A stretch of DNA of 64,000 bases from Butyricicoccus_A sp963601915 (GCA_963601915.1 CAVCGL010000007.1:1-64000), one strand, 5' to 3'; positions 27,530-36,146 are shown, counted from the first letter of the stretch. Numbers and translations are program-made. The notes: generated by a model not told the origin, from the sequence alone.

Positions 27530-28000
27530 GTGTCTATGGTTATGTATCTGTTGGCGGTTCTCATGATGGTCATCGTGGATCAAGCCGTCAAATATTGGGC
27601 AGTGACGATGCTGGCGTCTATCGGTACCATTCCGCTCGTTCCCGGAGTGCTGTCGCTGACTTATGTGGAAAATCGTGGTGCCGCGTTTAGCATCTTAGAA
27701 AATCAAATTTGGCTGTTTGTCGCGCTGGCTGCTGTCATTTTGTGCGCCATTGTGTATGCGCTGAGCAAAGATAAAATTCAAGCGCCAATTGGAAAAATCA
27801 GCCTGCTCGTCGTGGCTGCGGGCGCGATCGGCAACGTCATTGACCGTATTGTCAATCACTATGTTGTCGATATGATTCAGCTGGAATTTATTCGGTTTCC
27901 TATTTTTAATATCGCGGATATTTACGTCTGTGTTGGCATTGCACTGTTTGCCTTTTATTATCTCTTTATCCATAAAGATCCGGAGGACGAGGAAAAATGA
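27530..28000 (+). CDS. lspA: Signal peptidase II (prolipoprotein signal peptidase) LspA
   Basis: Cleaves lipoprotein signal peptides at the lipobox; the window encodes several substrates. 156 residues with four membrane helices. Catalytic aspartates lie in the conserved VIDRIVNHYVVD and FNIADIY segments, and VENRGAAFSI is present. I take GTG 27530 as the start because GGGAGG lies 6 bases upstream; ATGs at 27536 and 27542 are alternatives. Confidence 0.94.
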   Translation: MSMVMYLLAVLMMVIVDQAVKYWAVTMLASIGTIPLVPGVLSLTYVENRGAAFSILENQIWLFVALAAVILCAIVYALSKDKIQAPIGKISLLVVAAGAIGNVIDRIVNHYVVDMIQLEFIRFPIFNIADIYVCVGIALFAFYYLFIHKDPEDEEK

Positions 28001-28920
28001 GACAACTTGTGCAGGTGACAGAAGCAGATGTCGGCAAGCGCATTGATAAGTTGCTCTCAGAACAGATGCCGGATCTGACGCGGTCTGCCATTCAGCATCT
28101 CATGCAGGAGGGCTGCGTGATGCTGGGAGATAAGCCAGTCAAAAAGAATGCCAAGGCTGCCGCCGGAGATGTGATTGCTGTCGAGGTGCCGGAGCCCAAA
28201 GAGGTTGCGATTGAACCGGAAAATATTCCATTGGATATTGTATATGAAGATGATGATATTATTGTTGTCAATAAGCCAAAGGGCATGGTTGTCCATCCGG
28301 CACCGGGTAACTGGAGCGGGACACTCGTCAACGCATTGATGTACCATTGCGGAGACAGCTTGTCCGGTATTAACGGCGAAATTCGTCCGGGCATTGTTCA
28401 TCGCATTGATAAAGATACCAGCGGTCTGCTCGTCGTTGCCAAGAATGACAAGGCGCATCAGTCGTTGGCGGAACAGATCAAAGTACATAGCGCGGGCCGC
28501 CGCTATTTTGCTGTGGTCTATGGATGTCCAAAAGAAGCAACCGGTACCATTTGTGCACCGATTGCCCGTCATCCGGTAGACAGAAAGAAAATGACCGTTC
28601 TTACAGGCGGACGCGAAGCTATTACACATTACGAGGTGCTGGAACAGTATCAGGGCTATACGTTTATGAAATTTCGTCTGGAAACCGGCCGCACGCATCA
28701 AATTCGTGTGCACATGGCGCATATCGGTCATCCGATTATCGGTGATCCGCTGTATGGGCCGGCGAAGGACAAATGGAAATTGCAGGGACAGTGTCTCCAT
28801 GCAGGAGAGCTGGAGCTGACCCATCCGACAACGGGAGAACGGATGCTGTTTGAGGCACCGCTGCCGGAATATTTTGAACAGGTATTACAGAAATTGAGGA
28901 ATCAGTATGGGCAAGTTTGA
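27997..28920 (+). CDS. RluA-family 23S rRNA pseudouridine synthase (RluD type)
   Basis: 307 residues. An N-terminal S4 RNA-binding domain (about 13-75) precedes the catalytic domain with the aspartate motif GIVHRIDKDTSGLLVVAKN (the HRLD motif reads HRID). TGRTHQIRVHMAHIGHPIIGD follows. It overlaps lspA by 4 bases, the usual lspA-rluD arrangement. Confidence 0.93.
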   Translation: MRQLVQVTEADVGKRIDKLLSEQMPDLTRSAIQHLMQEGCVMLGDKPVKKNAKAAAGDVIAVEVPEPKEVAIEPENIPLDIVYEDDDIIVVNKPKGMVVHPAPGNWSGTLVNALMYHCGDSLSGINGEIRPGIVHRIDKDTSGLLVVAKNDKAHQSLAEQIKVHSAGRRYFAVVYGCPKEATGTICAPIARHPVDRKKMTVLTGGREAITHYEVLEQYQGYTFMKFRLETGRTHQIRVHMAHIGHPIIGDPLYGPAKDKWKLQGQCLHAGELELTHPTTGERMLFEAPLPEYFEQVLQKLRNQYGQV

Positions 28921-29743
28921 CGGTATTTTTATTGCCTCAGATATGGATGGCACACTGCTTGATGATGCACGCACCATTGGACAGGAAACCATCGAGGCAT
29001 TGGAATATTTCACACGCAATGGCGGCTATTTTTCCTTGGCGACGGGAAGAACGCGTCCGGCAACAGCTGCCTATCGCAAGCTTCTGCCGTGCAATGGACC
29101 GGGTGTCTATTTGAATGGTGCGATTATCTGTGATGAAGCGCAGGAAAGCATCGTATACATGGAAGGTCTGGATGACGGGGCAAAACAGTTGGCGCGGGAA
29201 GTGATGGAACAGTATCCGCATTTGGGCGTAGAGGTGTTTTTGCTTGACCACTCCTATGTCTGCCAGATGTGCGAGGTGACACGGCAGCATTTTGCCAATC
29301 TCGACATTCCGTATACGCTGTGCAGCTTGGATGAAATTCCGGAGCCGACGCATGAATGGGGAAAAATCAATTTTACCGGAGAGCATGACGAGGTGCTCGC
29401 GGCGCGTCCCTTTATTGACCGAGTCAAAGACAAGTACAATTTGACGTTTTCCACGCCGGTCTATTATGAGATGACCTGCAAAGGCGGACATAAGGGCGAT
29501 GGCGTGCGAAAGGCAGCGGAATATCTCGGTGTCAAACCAGAGTTGATTTGCGCGGTAGGAGACAGCCAGAACGATTTGCCGATGCTGCGCAGCGCAGGCA
29601 TCAGTTTTACACCGGAGAATGCAAGACAGGAAGTGCTTGACGTGGTAGATGTCGTCGTGGCTGACAACAATCACAATACACTGCAAGGGGTAGTGGCGTA
29701 TCTGGATCAGCGATTTGGCGCGCGTGAATCGGTTGACAAGTGA
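28907..29743 (+). CDS. Cof-type HAD-superfamily phosphatase
   Basis: 278 residues. The nucleophile motif SDMDGTLLDDA lies near residue 9, the second motif TGRTRP near 44, and the C-terminal acidic motif GDSQNDLPML near 222, with a type C2B cap between. These hydrolyse sugar or cofactor phosphates; the substrate cannot be predicted. It overlaps the pseudouridine synthase by 14 bases. The promoter of thiW lies inside its last codons. Confidence 0.92.
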   Translation: MGKFDGIFIASDMDGTLLDDARTIGQETIEALEYFTRNGGYFSLATGRTRPATAAYRKLLPCNGPGVYLNGAIICDEAQESIVYMEGLDDGAKQLAREVMEQYPHLGVEVFLLDHSYVCQMCEVTRQHFANLDIPYTLCSLDEIPEPTHEWGKINFTGEHDEVLAARPFIDRVKDKYNLTFSTPVYYEMTCKGGHKGDGVRKAAEYLGVKPELICAVGDSQNDLPMLRSAGISFTPENARQEVLDVVDVVVADNNHNTLQGVVAYLDQRFGARESVDK

Positions 29744-29761
29744 GGAAACATGTGATATTCT
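29733..29761 (+). promoter_or_regulatory. Sigma-A promoter of thiW
   Basis: TTGACA (29733-29738), 17 bp, TATTCT (29756-29761), embedded in the end of the HAD gene. Confidence 0.75.
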
Positions 29762-29777
29762 GTCAGACAGAGTAACG

Positions 29778-29838
29778 CGAGAGCGTCACGAAGGGGCATA
29801 CCACCGCGGGTATGATTCTTTGTGATGCTCTCGTTTTT
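29778..29838 (+). terminator. Long leader hairpin with T run before thiW
   Basis: CGAGAGC (29778-29784) pairs with GCTCTCG (29827-29833); the helix continues with CAC/GTG and an inner stem CATACC/GGTATG around an ACCGC loop, about 25 pairs in total, followed by TTTTT. It begins within 20 bases of the expected start site and ends 12 bases before the thiW ATG, so it must be passed by every transcript from this promoter. No TPP aptamer motif (CTGAGA, ACCTGA) is present. Confidence 0.8.
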
Positions 29839-29850
29839 AATGGAGGAAAA

Positions 29851-30372
29851 ATGATGAATCGTGCTCGTATTAAAAAAATCGTTCTTTGTGCGGTGCTGGC
29901 AGATATTGCTGTAGTCGGCAGTATGTTTTCGTTCCCGATTTTGGGTTCCCGTTGTGCGCCGATTCAGCACATGGTCAATATTATTTGTGCTGTTTTTCTT
30001 GGTCCTGGTTACGGTGTGGCTTGTGCCTTTCTTGCCAGCCTGCTGAGAAACCTGTTTGGACTGGGCAGTCTGATGGCGTTTCCGGGCAGCATGATCGGTG
30101 CATTGTGCTGTGGTCTGATGTATTGGAAGACCAAAAAGCTGCTGCTGACGGTTGCCGCAGAGATTTTTGGCACCGGCATTCTCGGCGGACTGTGTGCCTA
30201 TCCGGTAGCTGTTTTGTTTATGGGAACGGATGCCGGAGCGGTTGCATTTTATGCGTACATTATTCCGTTCTTAATTTCAACGGTTGTCGGATCAATTGCA
30301 GCGGGCCTGGTGCTGTCGGGACTCAAGCGTTCGTCCGCCCTCAAGCACATGCAGTATCTGCTGGATAAATAA
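29851..30372 (+). CDS. thiW: ECF transporter S component ThiW
   Basis: 173 residues, five to six membrane helices. The ThiW hallmarks CAPIQHMVNIICAVFLGP and LASLLRNLFGLGSLMAFPGSMIGAL (as separate stretches) are clear. ThiW is thought to import a thiamin precursor (thiazole) through the shared energizing module, which is not in this window. Start ATG 29851 has GGAGG 4 bases upstream; the next codon is also ATG. Usually a TPP riboswitch precedes this gene; here a different hairpin leader is found. Confidence 0.9.
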   Translation: MMNRARIKKIVLCAVLADIAVVGSMFSFPILGSRCAPIQHMVNIICAVFLGPGYGVACAFLASLLRNLFGLGSLMAFPGSMIGALCCGLMYWKTKKLLLTVAAEIFGTGILGGLCAYPVAVLFMGTDAGAVAFYAYIIPFLISTVVGSIAAGLVLSGLKRSSALKHMQYLLDK

Positions 30373-30390
30373 TAAGATACTTCAAAGCAA

Positions 30391-30431
30391 AAGAACTTAT
30401 TTGCCCAATACTCGGTAAGTAAGTTCTTTTT
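30391..30431 (+). terminator. Terminator after thiW
   Basis: AAGAACTTA (30391-30399) pairs with TAAGTTCTT (30420-30428), followed by TTT. Confidence 0.82.
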
Positions 30432-30432
30432 G

Positions 30433-30461
30433 TTTACACGATGCAGGAAATGCGGTAGAAT
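30433..30461 (+). promoter_or_regulatory. Promoter of the DUF3878-like gene
   Basis: TTTACA (30433-30438), 17 bp, TAGAAT (30456-30461), directly after the thiW terminator. Confidence 0.65.
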
Positions 30462-30478
30462 AAATACAAGGAGAAGCT

Positions 30479-31513
30479 ATGACACAACCAATAGAATTGT
30501 TAAAAAAGCGGTTGGAACAGTTGATTGACTGTGAAGCATTGGAACTTTTGCGCTGCGCAGAACAAGACCCGGATGATATGTATGTTCCGTATATGATGAA
30601 TGATGCCGTGGAACTGTATGCTGTACTCACGCATTGCACAGCAGTGGGAGAGTTAACCGCGTATTTTCCGGTTGGCACACAGGTGACCGGAGCAGAAGCG
30701 GAGGGACAGTATCGTGTGACGCTGCATCGACCGGACGGCACTTTCTTGACGCTGCAATTTACTGCCTGTCGTTGGGAAGAACACTATTATCCGTATCATG
30801 AAATCGGTCATTTTTGGCGCGAAGGGGACGAGCAGTGGCGGCAATTGGTTTATCAGATTGGAACGATGTATGATAAATATCAATATCTGGGTGACCACAG
30901 CTGCAATGCACAGGAAAAGGCACTGCTGCCGCTCGTGACATTTGCACCGTTTCGATATTGGTCTCCGGTTCATGAATCACTGGATGACTGGTATCCGGAC
31001 ACAACAGAAGGTACCGATTGTATGGAGCATTTGGCGCGTTTGGCAGGAGATACTGCGTATTTGACAGAAATACAGCGGTATCGACAGACGCAGGATGCTG
31101 CCGCGCTGATTGCCATGATGCAGCAGCCGAAACGGGGCGCGTTGTATCAGACCATTTGTCGGGCGGTAGCGCGCGCATCGTCTTGCTATCCGCCGCGGGA
31201 TTATGGCGTTGTGCTGCACACAAAAATGCAGGCTCAGCGAAAAGACGTACAGCGGCAGCTGCGTGCACATGGTTTCTCCGGAGAGTATCCGCGTTTTTGC
31301 AGAGGAAATACACAAATCGTTGCAGTAGAAGAGCACCCGTATACGGTTTTCGGATTGGAATACGAAGGATTTGCCTTTGGCATTCGGTTTATGATTTCTG
31401 AGACCAAACAGCCATCTGCCATTTGGAATGCTGGATTTTTTGAGCATACGGGACGTGTTCTCACACAGGATGCGTTGTTTGCTTGGCTGAGAGGGGAACA
31501 AGGATACAGTTGA
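30479..31513 (+). CDS. DUF3878-like cytoplasmic protein
   Basis: 344 residues, no signal peptide or membrane segment. The sequence, with HYYPYHEIGHFWREGDEQWRQLVY and YGVVLHTKMQ, resembles the clostridial DUF3878 family as I recall it; function unknown. RBS is AAGGAGA. Its TGA stop lies within the -35 hexamer of the cobalamin-riboswitch operon promoter, so the two units are packed tightly but separately transcribed. Confidence 0.72.
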   Translation: MTQPIELLKKRLEQLIDCEALELLRCAEQDPDDMYVPYMMNDAVELYAVLTHCTAVGELTAYFPVGTQVTGAEAEGQYRVTLHRPDGTFLTLQFTACRWEEHYYPYHEIGHFWREGDEQWRQLVYQIGTMYDKYQYLGDHSCNAQEKALLPLVTFAPFRYWSPVHESLDDWYPDTTEGTDCMEHLARLAGDTAYLTEIQRYRQTQDAAALIAMMQQPKRGALYQTICRAVARASSCYPPRDYGVVLHTKMQAQRKDVQRQLRAHGFSGEYPRFCRGNTQIVAVEEHPYTVFGLEYEGFAFGIRFMISETKQPSAIWNAGFFEHTGRVLTQDALFAWLRGEQGYS

Positions 31514-31538
31514 CAAGTTATAGGGCAAATGATACAAT
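31510..31538 (+). promoter_or_regulatory. Sigma-A promoter of the B12-riboswitch operon
   Basis: TTGACA (31510-31515), 17 bp, TACAAT (31533-31538); overlaps the stop codon of the preceding gene. Confidence 0.85.
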
Positions 31539-31575
31539 GATGTCAATGCTCGAATAAGCAGAATTGGAACAATTG

Positions 31576-31768
31576 AATCAAAGGATTCGGTGCCTCTTGT
31601 GTTTAGCAAGAGGGTAAAAGGGAAACAGGTGAATAATCCTGTGCGATCTCGTCACTGTGAACGGGGAGCGGAGAACAAGGCGTTTCGGCGCGGTCACTGG
31701 TCTGCAGAGACTGGTAAGGCTGTTCTTCTGCGATGAGCCAAAGTCAGGAAACCTGCCGAATGCTGGTA
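31576..31768 (+). promoter_or_regulatory. Cobalamin riboswitch
   Basis: All core elements appear in order: GGTGCC (31590 region), AGAGGGTAAAAGGGAA, CAGGTGAATAATCCTG, the CGTCACTGTGA segment, GGTCACTGG, and the B12 box with GATGAGCCAAAGTCAGGAAACCTGCC around 31733-31757 (read as adjoining segments). It controls the operon starting at 31940; ligand binding should lower expression. Ends are approximate. Confidence 0.95.
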
Positions 31769-31868
31769 CAGGAAATATTTCCGAATCACGAGCTCTTGAT
31801 TGTACCGTTCGCCTGCCTTTTGTGGGCTGGGGAGATCAGCACTTTTTCTCGGCAGAGAGAAGCGCTCT

Positions 31869-31926
31869 TGTGGTATACGCGAAAATAGTTCTGAAACCGC
31901 GATTGAAGCGTTCCTAGGATACCACA
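31869..31926 (+). promoter_or_regulatory. Shine-Dalgarno-adjacent stem of the cobalamin riboswitch platform
   Basis: TGTGGTAT (31869-31876) is perfectly complementary to ATACCACA (31919-31926), which runs directly into the ribosome binding site AGGAGGT (31926-31932). An inner CGCG/CGCG pairing is possible in the loop. No strong T-run terminator is seen between aptamer and gene, so translational control is likely. Confidence 0.6.
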
Positions 31927-31939
31927 GGAGGTAAAGAAA

Positions 31940-32962
31940 ATGAAAATGAAAAAGTTGACGGCAATGCTGCTGGCAGGTGTGCTGGCTGCTGGTATGTTGG
32001 CAGGCTGCGGCTCTTCCAACGACAACAGCAAGGACGCTGCAAAGGACACTGGTTCTGCAACGGTTTCTACAAAGGCTGGCTCCGGCTCTGGTTCTGGTGA
32101 AGAGGCAGAGGAAGAAGAAAACTACAACACCGGCGATGCCTCGAAGGACAATCCGCGCAATCAGGATGACATTGGCGAGAATGAGCTGCTGGTACTCAGC
32201 TTTGGCACCAGCTACAATGACAGCCGTCGTCTGACCATCGGTGCGATTGAGGATCAGCTGGAGAAGTCCTTCCCGGATTACTCGGTACGCCGTGGCTTTA
32301 CTGCCAATATTGTCATTGACCACGTAGAGAAGCGCGATGGCGAAAAGATTGATGACATCAATGAATCGCTCCAGCGTGCCGTTGACAATGGCGTAAAGAA
32401 CCTGGTTGTTCAGCCGACCCATCTGATGAATGGTTTGGAGTATGACGAACTGAAGGGCGATATTGCGCAGTACTCTGATGCCTTTGATAAGGTAGCAATC
32501 GGTCAGCCGCTGCTGTCCAGCGATGAGGACTTCTCTCGTGTTGAGAACGCCATTGTCGATTGGACCAAGGATTATGACGATGGCGAGACCGCAATTGTCT
32601 TCATGGGTCATGGTACATCCGCAGATTCCAACGCTGTTTACCAGAAGATGCAGGATCTGCTGACCAAGGACGGCCACACCAACTACTTTGTAGGCACGGT
32701 AGAAGCAACTCCGTCTCTGGATGATGTGATGGCTGCTGTCAAGAAGGGCGGATACAAGAGAGTTGTTCTGGAGCCGCTGATGGTAGTTGCTGGCGACCAT
32801 GCGAACAACGATATGGCAGGCGACGACAAGGATTCTTGGAAGTCCCAGTTTGAGGCTGCTGGCTATCAGGTTGAGTGCCTGCTGCGCGGTCTGGGCGAAA
32901 ACGAAACCATTCGCCAGATCTATGTAGAGCATGCACAGGCAGCGATTGATTCTCTGAAGTAA
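31940..32962 (+). CDS. Surface lipoprotein with CbiK-type cobalt chelatase domain
   Basis: 340 residues. Signal with lipobox LAGC (Cys23), a Ser/Gly/Glu-rich linker to about residue 78, then a CbiK/anaerobic cobalt chelatase domain (LLVLSFGTSYNDSR...). The catalytic residues expected from CbiK are present: His224 in FMGHGT, Glu255 in GTVEATP and His287 in AGDHANND. CbiK inserts Co(II) into sirohydrochlorin in the cytoplasm, so a lipoprotein form is displaced from that job. A metal-handling or tetrapyrrole-capture role at the surface, as known for the CbiK-like lipoprotein IhtB of Porphyromonas, is inferred. First gene of the riboswitch operon. Confidence 0.88.
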   Translation: MKMKKLTAMLLAGVLAAGMLAGCGSSNDNSKDAAKDTGSATVSTKAGSGSGSGEEAEEEENYNTGDASKDNPRNQDDIGENELLVLSFGTSYNDSRRLTIGAIEDQLEKSFPDYSVRRGFTANIVIDHVEKRDGEKIDDINESLQRAVDNGVKNLVVQPTHLMNGLEYDELKGDIAQYSDAFDKVAIGQPLLSSDEDFSRVENAIVDWTKDYDDGETAIVFMGHGTSADSNAVYQKMQDLLTKDGHTNYFVGTVEATPSLDDVMAAVKKGGYKRVVLEPLMVVAGDHANNDMAGDDKDSWKSQFEAAGYQVECLLRGLGENETIRQIYVEHAQAAIDSLK

Positions 32963-32987
32963 TACACGACAATTGGATATACAGACG

Positions 32988-33019
32988 GAGCGGCGCGGGT
33001 TTTCGTGCCGCTCTCGTTT
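32988..33019 (+). terminator. Internal terminator-like hairpin after the CbiK lipoprotein
   Basis: GAGCGGC (32988-32994) pairs with GCCGCTC (33007-33013), followed by TCGTTTT. It probably lets only part of the transcription continue into 33037 and beyond, giving more chelatase than transporter. Confidence 0.65.
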
Positions 33020-33036
33020 TGAAAGGGTGAAATTAG

Positions 33037-33954
33037 ATGAAGAAAACATTTTTAGCACCGGCGTTGTGTGCGGCACTGCTGGCGGGCGTATTGACCGGCT
33101 GCGGCAGCAATCAGGCGGCAGAATCTGCCTCCGGCACAACAGCTGCACAGACGCAGAAGGACACGACGGATTACAGCAAGGTAGCAAGCTCCGCGGATAT
33201 GACAACCGTCGAGCAGGTCGGCGAGGACGGCATGGAAGCGGTTTCCGGCAAACAGGTCAAGGATGGCACGTATTCTGTTGCGGTGGATTGCAGCTCGAAG
33301 ATGTTTCATGTGACCGATTGCCAACTGACAGTAAAAGACGGGGCAATGACAGCCGTGATGACAATGAGCGGCACAGGCTATCGCTGCATTTATTTGGGCA
33401 CTGGGGAGCAGGCATCCAAGGCGAAGCCGGAGGATTATATTTTCCCTGAGACCAATAAAGACGGTGCAGATACCTTCACAATTCCGGTGGAAGCGTTGGA
33501 TCAGGGTATTTCTTGTGCGGCATTTAGCAAGAATAAGCAGCAGTGGTACGACAGAACCATTCTGCTTCGCTCGTATTCTCTGCCGGAAGGCGCTGTGACG
33601 GGCGGAAGCAGCAAGACGCTTGCCGATCTCGGCTTGCAGGATGGCACCTATACGGTCAATGTCACTTTAGCTGGCGGCTCTGGCAGAGCAAGCATCCAGT
33701 CTCCGACAGAGCTGACGGTTGCAGACGGCGTGGCAACAGCAGAAATTATTTGGAGCAGCTCCAATTATGATTATATGATGGTTGGAGATACCAAGTATGA
33801 GCCGATAGAAGGCACAGACACCTCTTCATTTGAAATTCCTGTCACAAAATTTGGCACAAAGATGGCAGTACAGGCAGATACAACGGCAATGAGCCAGCCG
33901 TATCTGATTGACTACACGTTGACATTTGACCCAGATTCCATTGAGGCAAAGTAA
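33037..33954 (+). CDS. Lipoprotein with two NEAT-like beta domains
   Basis: 305 residues. Lipobox LTGC (Cys22), linker, then two related beta domains: about 72-185 (VKDGTYSVAVDCSSK...CIYLGTGEQA) and about 200-303 (LQDGTYTVNVTLAGGSG...SSNYDYMMVGDTKY...FEIPVTKFGTKM). The DGTY start, the mid SSNYDY segment and the final YTLTF strand recall NEAT haem-binding domains, but this is a resemblance only. The second domain is clearly homologous to the single domain of the protein at 39540-40106. A tetrapyrrole-binding receptor role is inferred from the operon. Confidence 0.78.
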   Translation: MKKTFLAPALCAALLAGVLTGCGSNQAAESASGTTAAQTQKDTTDYSKVASSADMTTVEQVGEDGMEAVSGKQVKDGTYSVAVDCSSKMFHVTDCQLTVKDGAMTAVMTMSGTGYRCIYLGTGEQASKAKPEDYIFPETNKDGADTFTIPVEALDQGISCAAFSKNKQQWYDRTILLRSYSLPEGAVTGGSSKTLADLGLQDGTYTVNVTLAGGSGRASIQSPTELTVADGVATAEIIWSSSNYDYMMVGDTKYEPIEGTDTSSFEIPVTKFGTKMAVQADTTAMSQPYLIDYTLTFDPDSIEAK

Positions 33955-33958
33955 TGCC

Positions 33959-35098
33959 ATGCGACGATTAAAATATCTCATGGGCAGTTTGCTGCTCGGT
34001 GCGTGCTTTTTTCTCGTCGGCTGCGGCGCACAGGAATCCGCATCGAATTTTTCCGACTGGGAACCGACGGGAAGCATGGACTTGCAGTATGCCGATCAGT
34101 TTTCTGTTGATTATTATGACGGCGGCTATGCGCTGATTACCATTGCGGATCAGGATCAGTATCTGCTGGTGCCGGAGGGCAAACAGGCACCACAGGGGTT
34201 AAGCAGCAAAATTACAGTGCTGCAGCAGCCGCTGGATAATATTTATTTGGCGGCATCCTCTGCGATGGATTTGTTCGATGAGCTGGACGCGCTGGATTGC
34301 ATCAAGATGACCAGTACGGCGCAAAAGGATTGGAGTCTGCCGCATGTGACACAGGCGATGCAGCAGGGCAAACTGCAGTATGTCGGAAAATACAATACGC
34401 CGGATTATGAAACGTTATTGGCGAAAAAGTGCCAGATTGCCGTAGAATCCACGATGATTACCCATAATCCGGAGGTCAAGGAGCAGCTGGAAAAATTAAA
34501 TATTCCGGTGCTCGTGGAGCATTCGAGCTATGAAGCGCACCCGCTGGGACGGATGGAATGGATCAAGCTGTATGGTTTGCTGCTTGGAAAGACAGAGGAA
34601 GCAGAAACGTTTTTTGATGACAAAGTACAGCAGGTCAATCGCATCCAGACGACGGATACCGGAAAGACCGTTGCGTTTTTCTATATCAGCTCGACGGGCT
34701 CTGTCAACGTTCGGAAACCGGGCGACTATATTTCCAAAATGATTGACATGGCGGGAGGTTCTTATGTGCCGACGGCGCAGCAGCTCAACGTAGAGGACAA
34801 TGCGCTGTCTACCATGAACATGCAGATGGAAGCGTTTTATGCGGCGGCAAAGGATGCTGATTATATCATTTACAATAGCACCATTGAGGGCGATTTACAG
34901 AGCATCAGCCAGCTGGCGGAGAAGAGCAGCCTACTCAAGGACTTCAAGGCGGTGCGCAGCGGAAACGTTTGGTGTACAGAGAAAAATATGTTTCAGCAGA
35001 CCACGGGTGAGGCGGATATGATTGAAGATCTTAACCGCATTGTGACAGGACAAGCAGATCAAACTGATCAGCTGACCTTCCTGCACCGACTGAAATGA
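33959..35098 (+). CDS. BtuF/FecB-type ABC substrate-binding lipoprotein
   Basis: 379 residues. Start ATG 33959 gives a proper lipoprotein signal (MRRLKYLMGSLLLGACFFLVGC); an in-frame start 11 codons earlier lies in the previous gene. The mature part has the TroA/FecB bilobal pattern: NIYLAASSAMDLFDELDALDCI, IAVESTMITHNPEVKEQLEKL and a helical linker. Followed by a FecCD permease and an ATPase. The ligand may be a corrinoid, given the riboswitch, or another tetrapyrrole. Confidence 0.88.
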   Translation: MRRLKYLMGSLLLGACFFLVGCGAQESASNFSDWEPTGSMDLQYADQFSVDYYDGGYALITIADQDQYLLVPEGKQAPQGLSSKITVLQQPLDNIYLAASSAMDLFDELDALDCIKMTSTAQKDWSLPHVTQAMQQGKLQYVGKYNTPDYETLLAKKCQIAVESTMITHNPEVKEQLEKLNIPVLVEHSSYEAHPLGRMEWIKLYGLLLGKTEEAETFFDDKVQQVNRIQTTDTGKTVAFFYISSTGSVNVRKPGDYISKMIDMAGGSYVPTAQQLNVEDNALSTMNMQMEAFYAAAKDADYIIYNSTIEGDLQSISQLAEKSSLLKDFKAVRSGNVWCTEKNMFQQTTGEADMIEDLNRIVTGQADQTDQLTFLHRLK

Positions 35099-35123
35099 GG
35101 GCAAGAGATGAAAGGAGACAGCG

Positions 35124-36137
35124 ATGAAACAGCGGACAGTCATGCGATGCACAGCGGGATATGGCATTCTCGCCATCTTGCTGTGCTTATTGGTATTACT
35201 CAATCTCAATATAGGAACCGTGTCGCTGTCTCCTGCTGAGGTGTTTGGCATTTTGCTGGGCAAAACCTCAGCCAATACGGCGATCATTTGGGAGATTCGA
35301 TTGCCGCGCTTGATTGCGGCGGTCATTTTGGGCGGCGCGCTGTCGGTTTCCGGTTTTTTGCTGCAAACGTTCTTTTCTAATCCGATTGCGGGTCCGTTTG
35401 TCTTGGGTATTTCCTCCGGTGCAAAATTGACGGTTGCCATGGCGATGATTGGCTGTTTGAGCCACGGATGGGTGATGAATTCGACAGGAATGATTTTGGC
35501 GGCATTTGTCGGCTCCATGATTTCGATGGGATTTATTCTGCTCATATCCGGCAAAGTCAAGAAAATGTCGCTGCTCATTATCTGCGGCGTCATGATTGGC
35601 TATATTTGCTCGGCAATCACGGATTTTGCCGTGACATTTGCAGATGATTCTAATATTGTCAATTTACATAACTGGTCGATGGGCAGCTTTTCCGGTGTGA
35701 GCTGGGAAAATGTTGGAACCATGACGGTTGTGACCGTCGTTTGCATGGTTTTGACCATGCTGCTGTCCAAACCGATGGACGCATTTCGTCTCGGAGAGGT
35801 GTATGCGCAGAGCTTGGGTGTTCCCGTGAAGCTGTTTCGAGCACAGCTGATTTTGCTGTCCAGTGTGCTTTCTGCGACGGTTACCGCATTTGCAGGGCCG
35901 ATTTCCTTTGTCGGCATTGCCGTACCGCATCTGGTCAAGAGCTTGTTTCGCACCTCCAAACCGATTTTGATTCTTCCGGCGTCATTTTTAGGCGGCGCAG
36001 TATTTTGTCTGTTTTGCGATTTGTTGGCGCGGACACTGTTTGCGCCGACAGAGCTTAGCATCAGCTCTGTGACCGCCGTATTCGGTGCACCGGTAGTTAT
36101 TTGGATGATGCTGCATCGGGACAAGGAACGGCATTGA
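35124..36137 (+). CDS. FecCD/BtuC-type ABC transporter permease
   Basis: 337 residues with about ten membrane helices. Signature segments LPRLIAAVILGGALSVSGFLLQTFFSNPIAGPFVLGISSGAK (in parts) and GPISFVGIAVPHLVKS are diagnostic of the FecCD family, which imports siderophores, haem and B12. RBS AAGGAGA. It pairs with the binding protein upstream and the ATPase downstream. Confidence 0.93.
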   Translation: MKQRTVMRCTAGYGILAILLCLLVLLNLNIGTVSLSPAEVFGILLGKTSANTAIIWEIRLPRLIAAVILGGALSVSGFLLQTFFSNPIAGPFVLGISSGAKLTVAMAMIGCLSHGWVMNSTGMILAAFVGSMISMGFILLISGKVKKMSLLIICGVMIGYICSAITDFAVTFADDSNIVNLHNWSMGSFSGVSWENVGTMTVVTVVCMVLTMLLSKPMDAFRLGEVYAQSLGVPVKLFRAQLILLSSVLSATVTAFAGPISFVGIAVPHLVKSLFRTSKPILILPASFLGGAVFCLFCDLLARTLFAPTELSISSVTAVFGAPVVIWMMLHRDKERH

Positions 36138-36146
36138 GGAAAAAGC

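Noticed and set aside
29739..29850. TPP riboswitch before thiW, or a T-box (CACCGCGGGTA)
   Set aside because: None of the TPP core motifs is present, and the T-box-like letters lie in the loop of a simple hairpin without the upstream parts.
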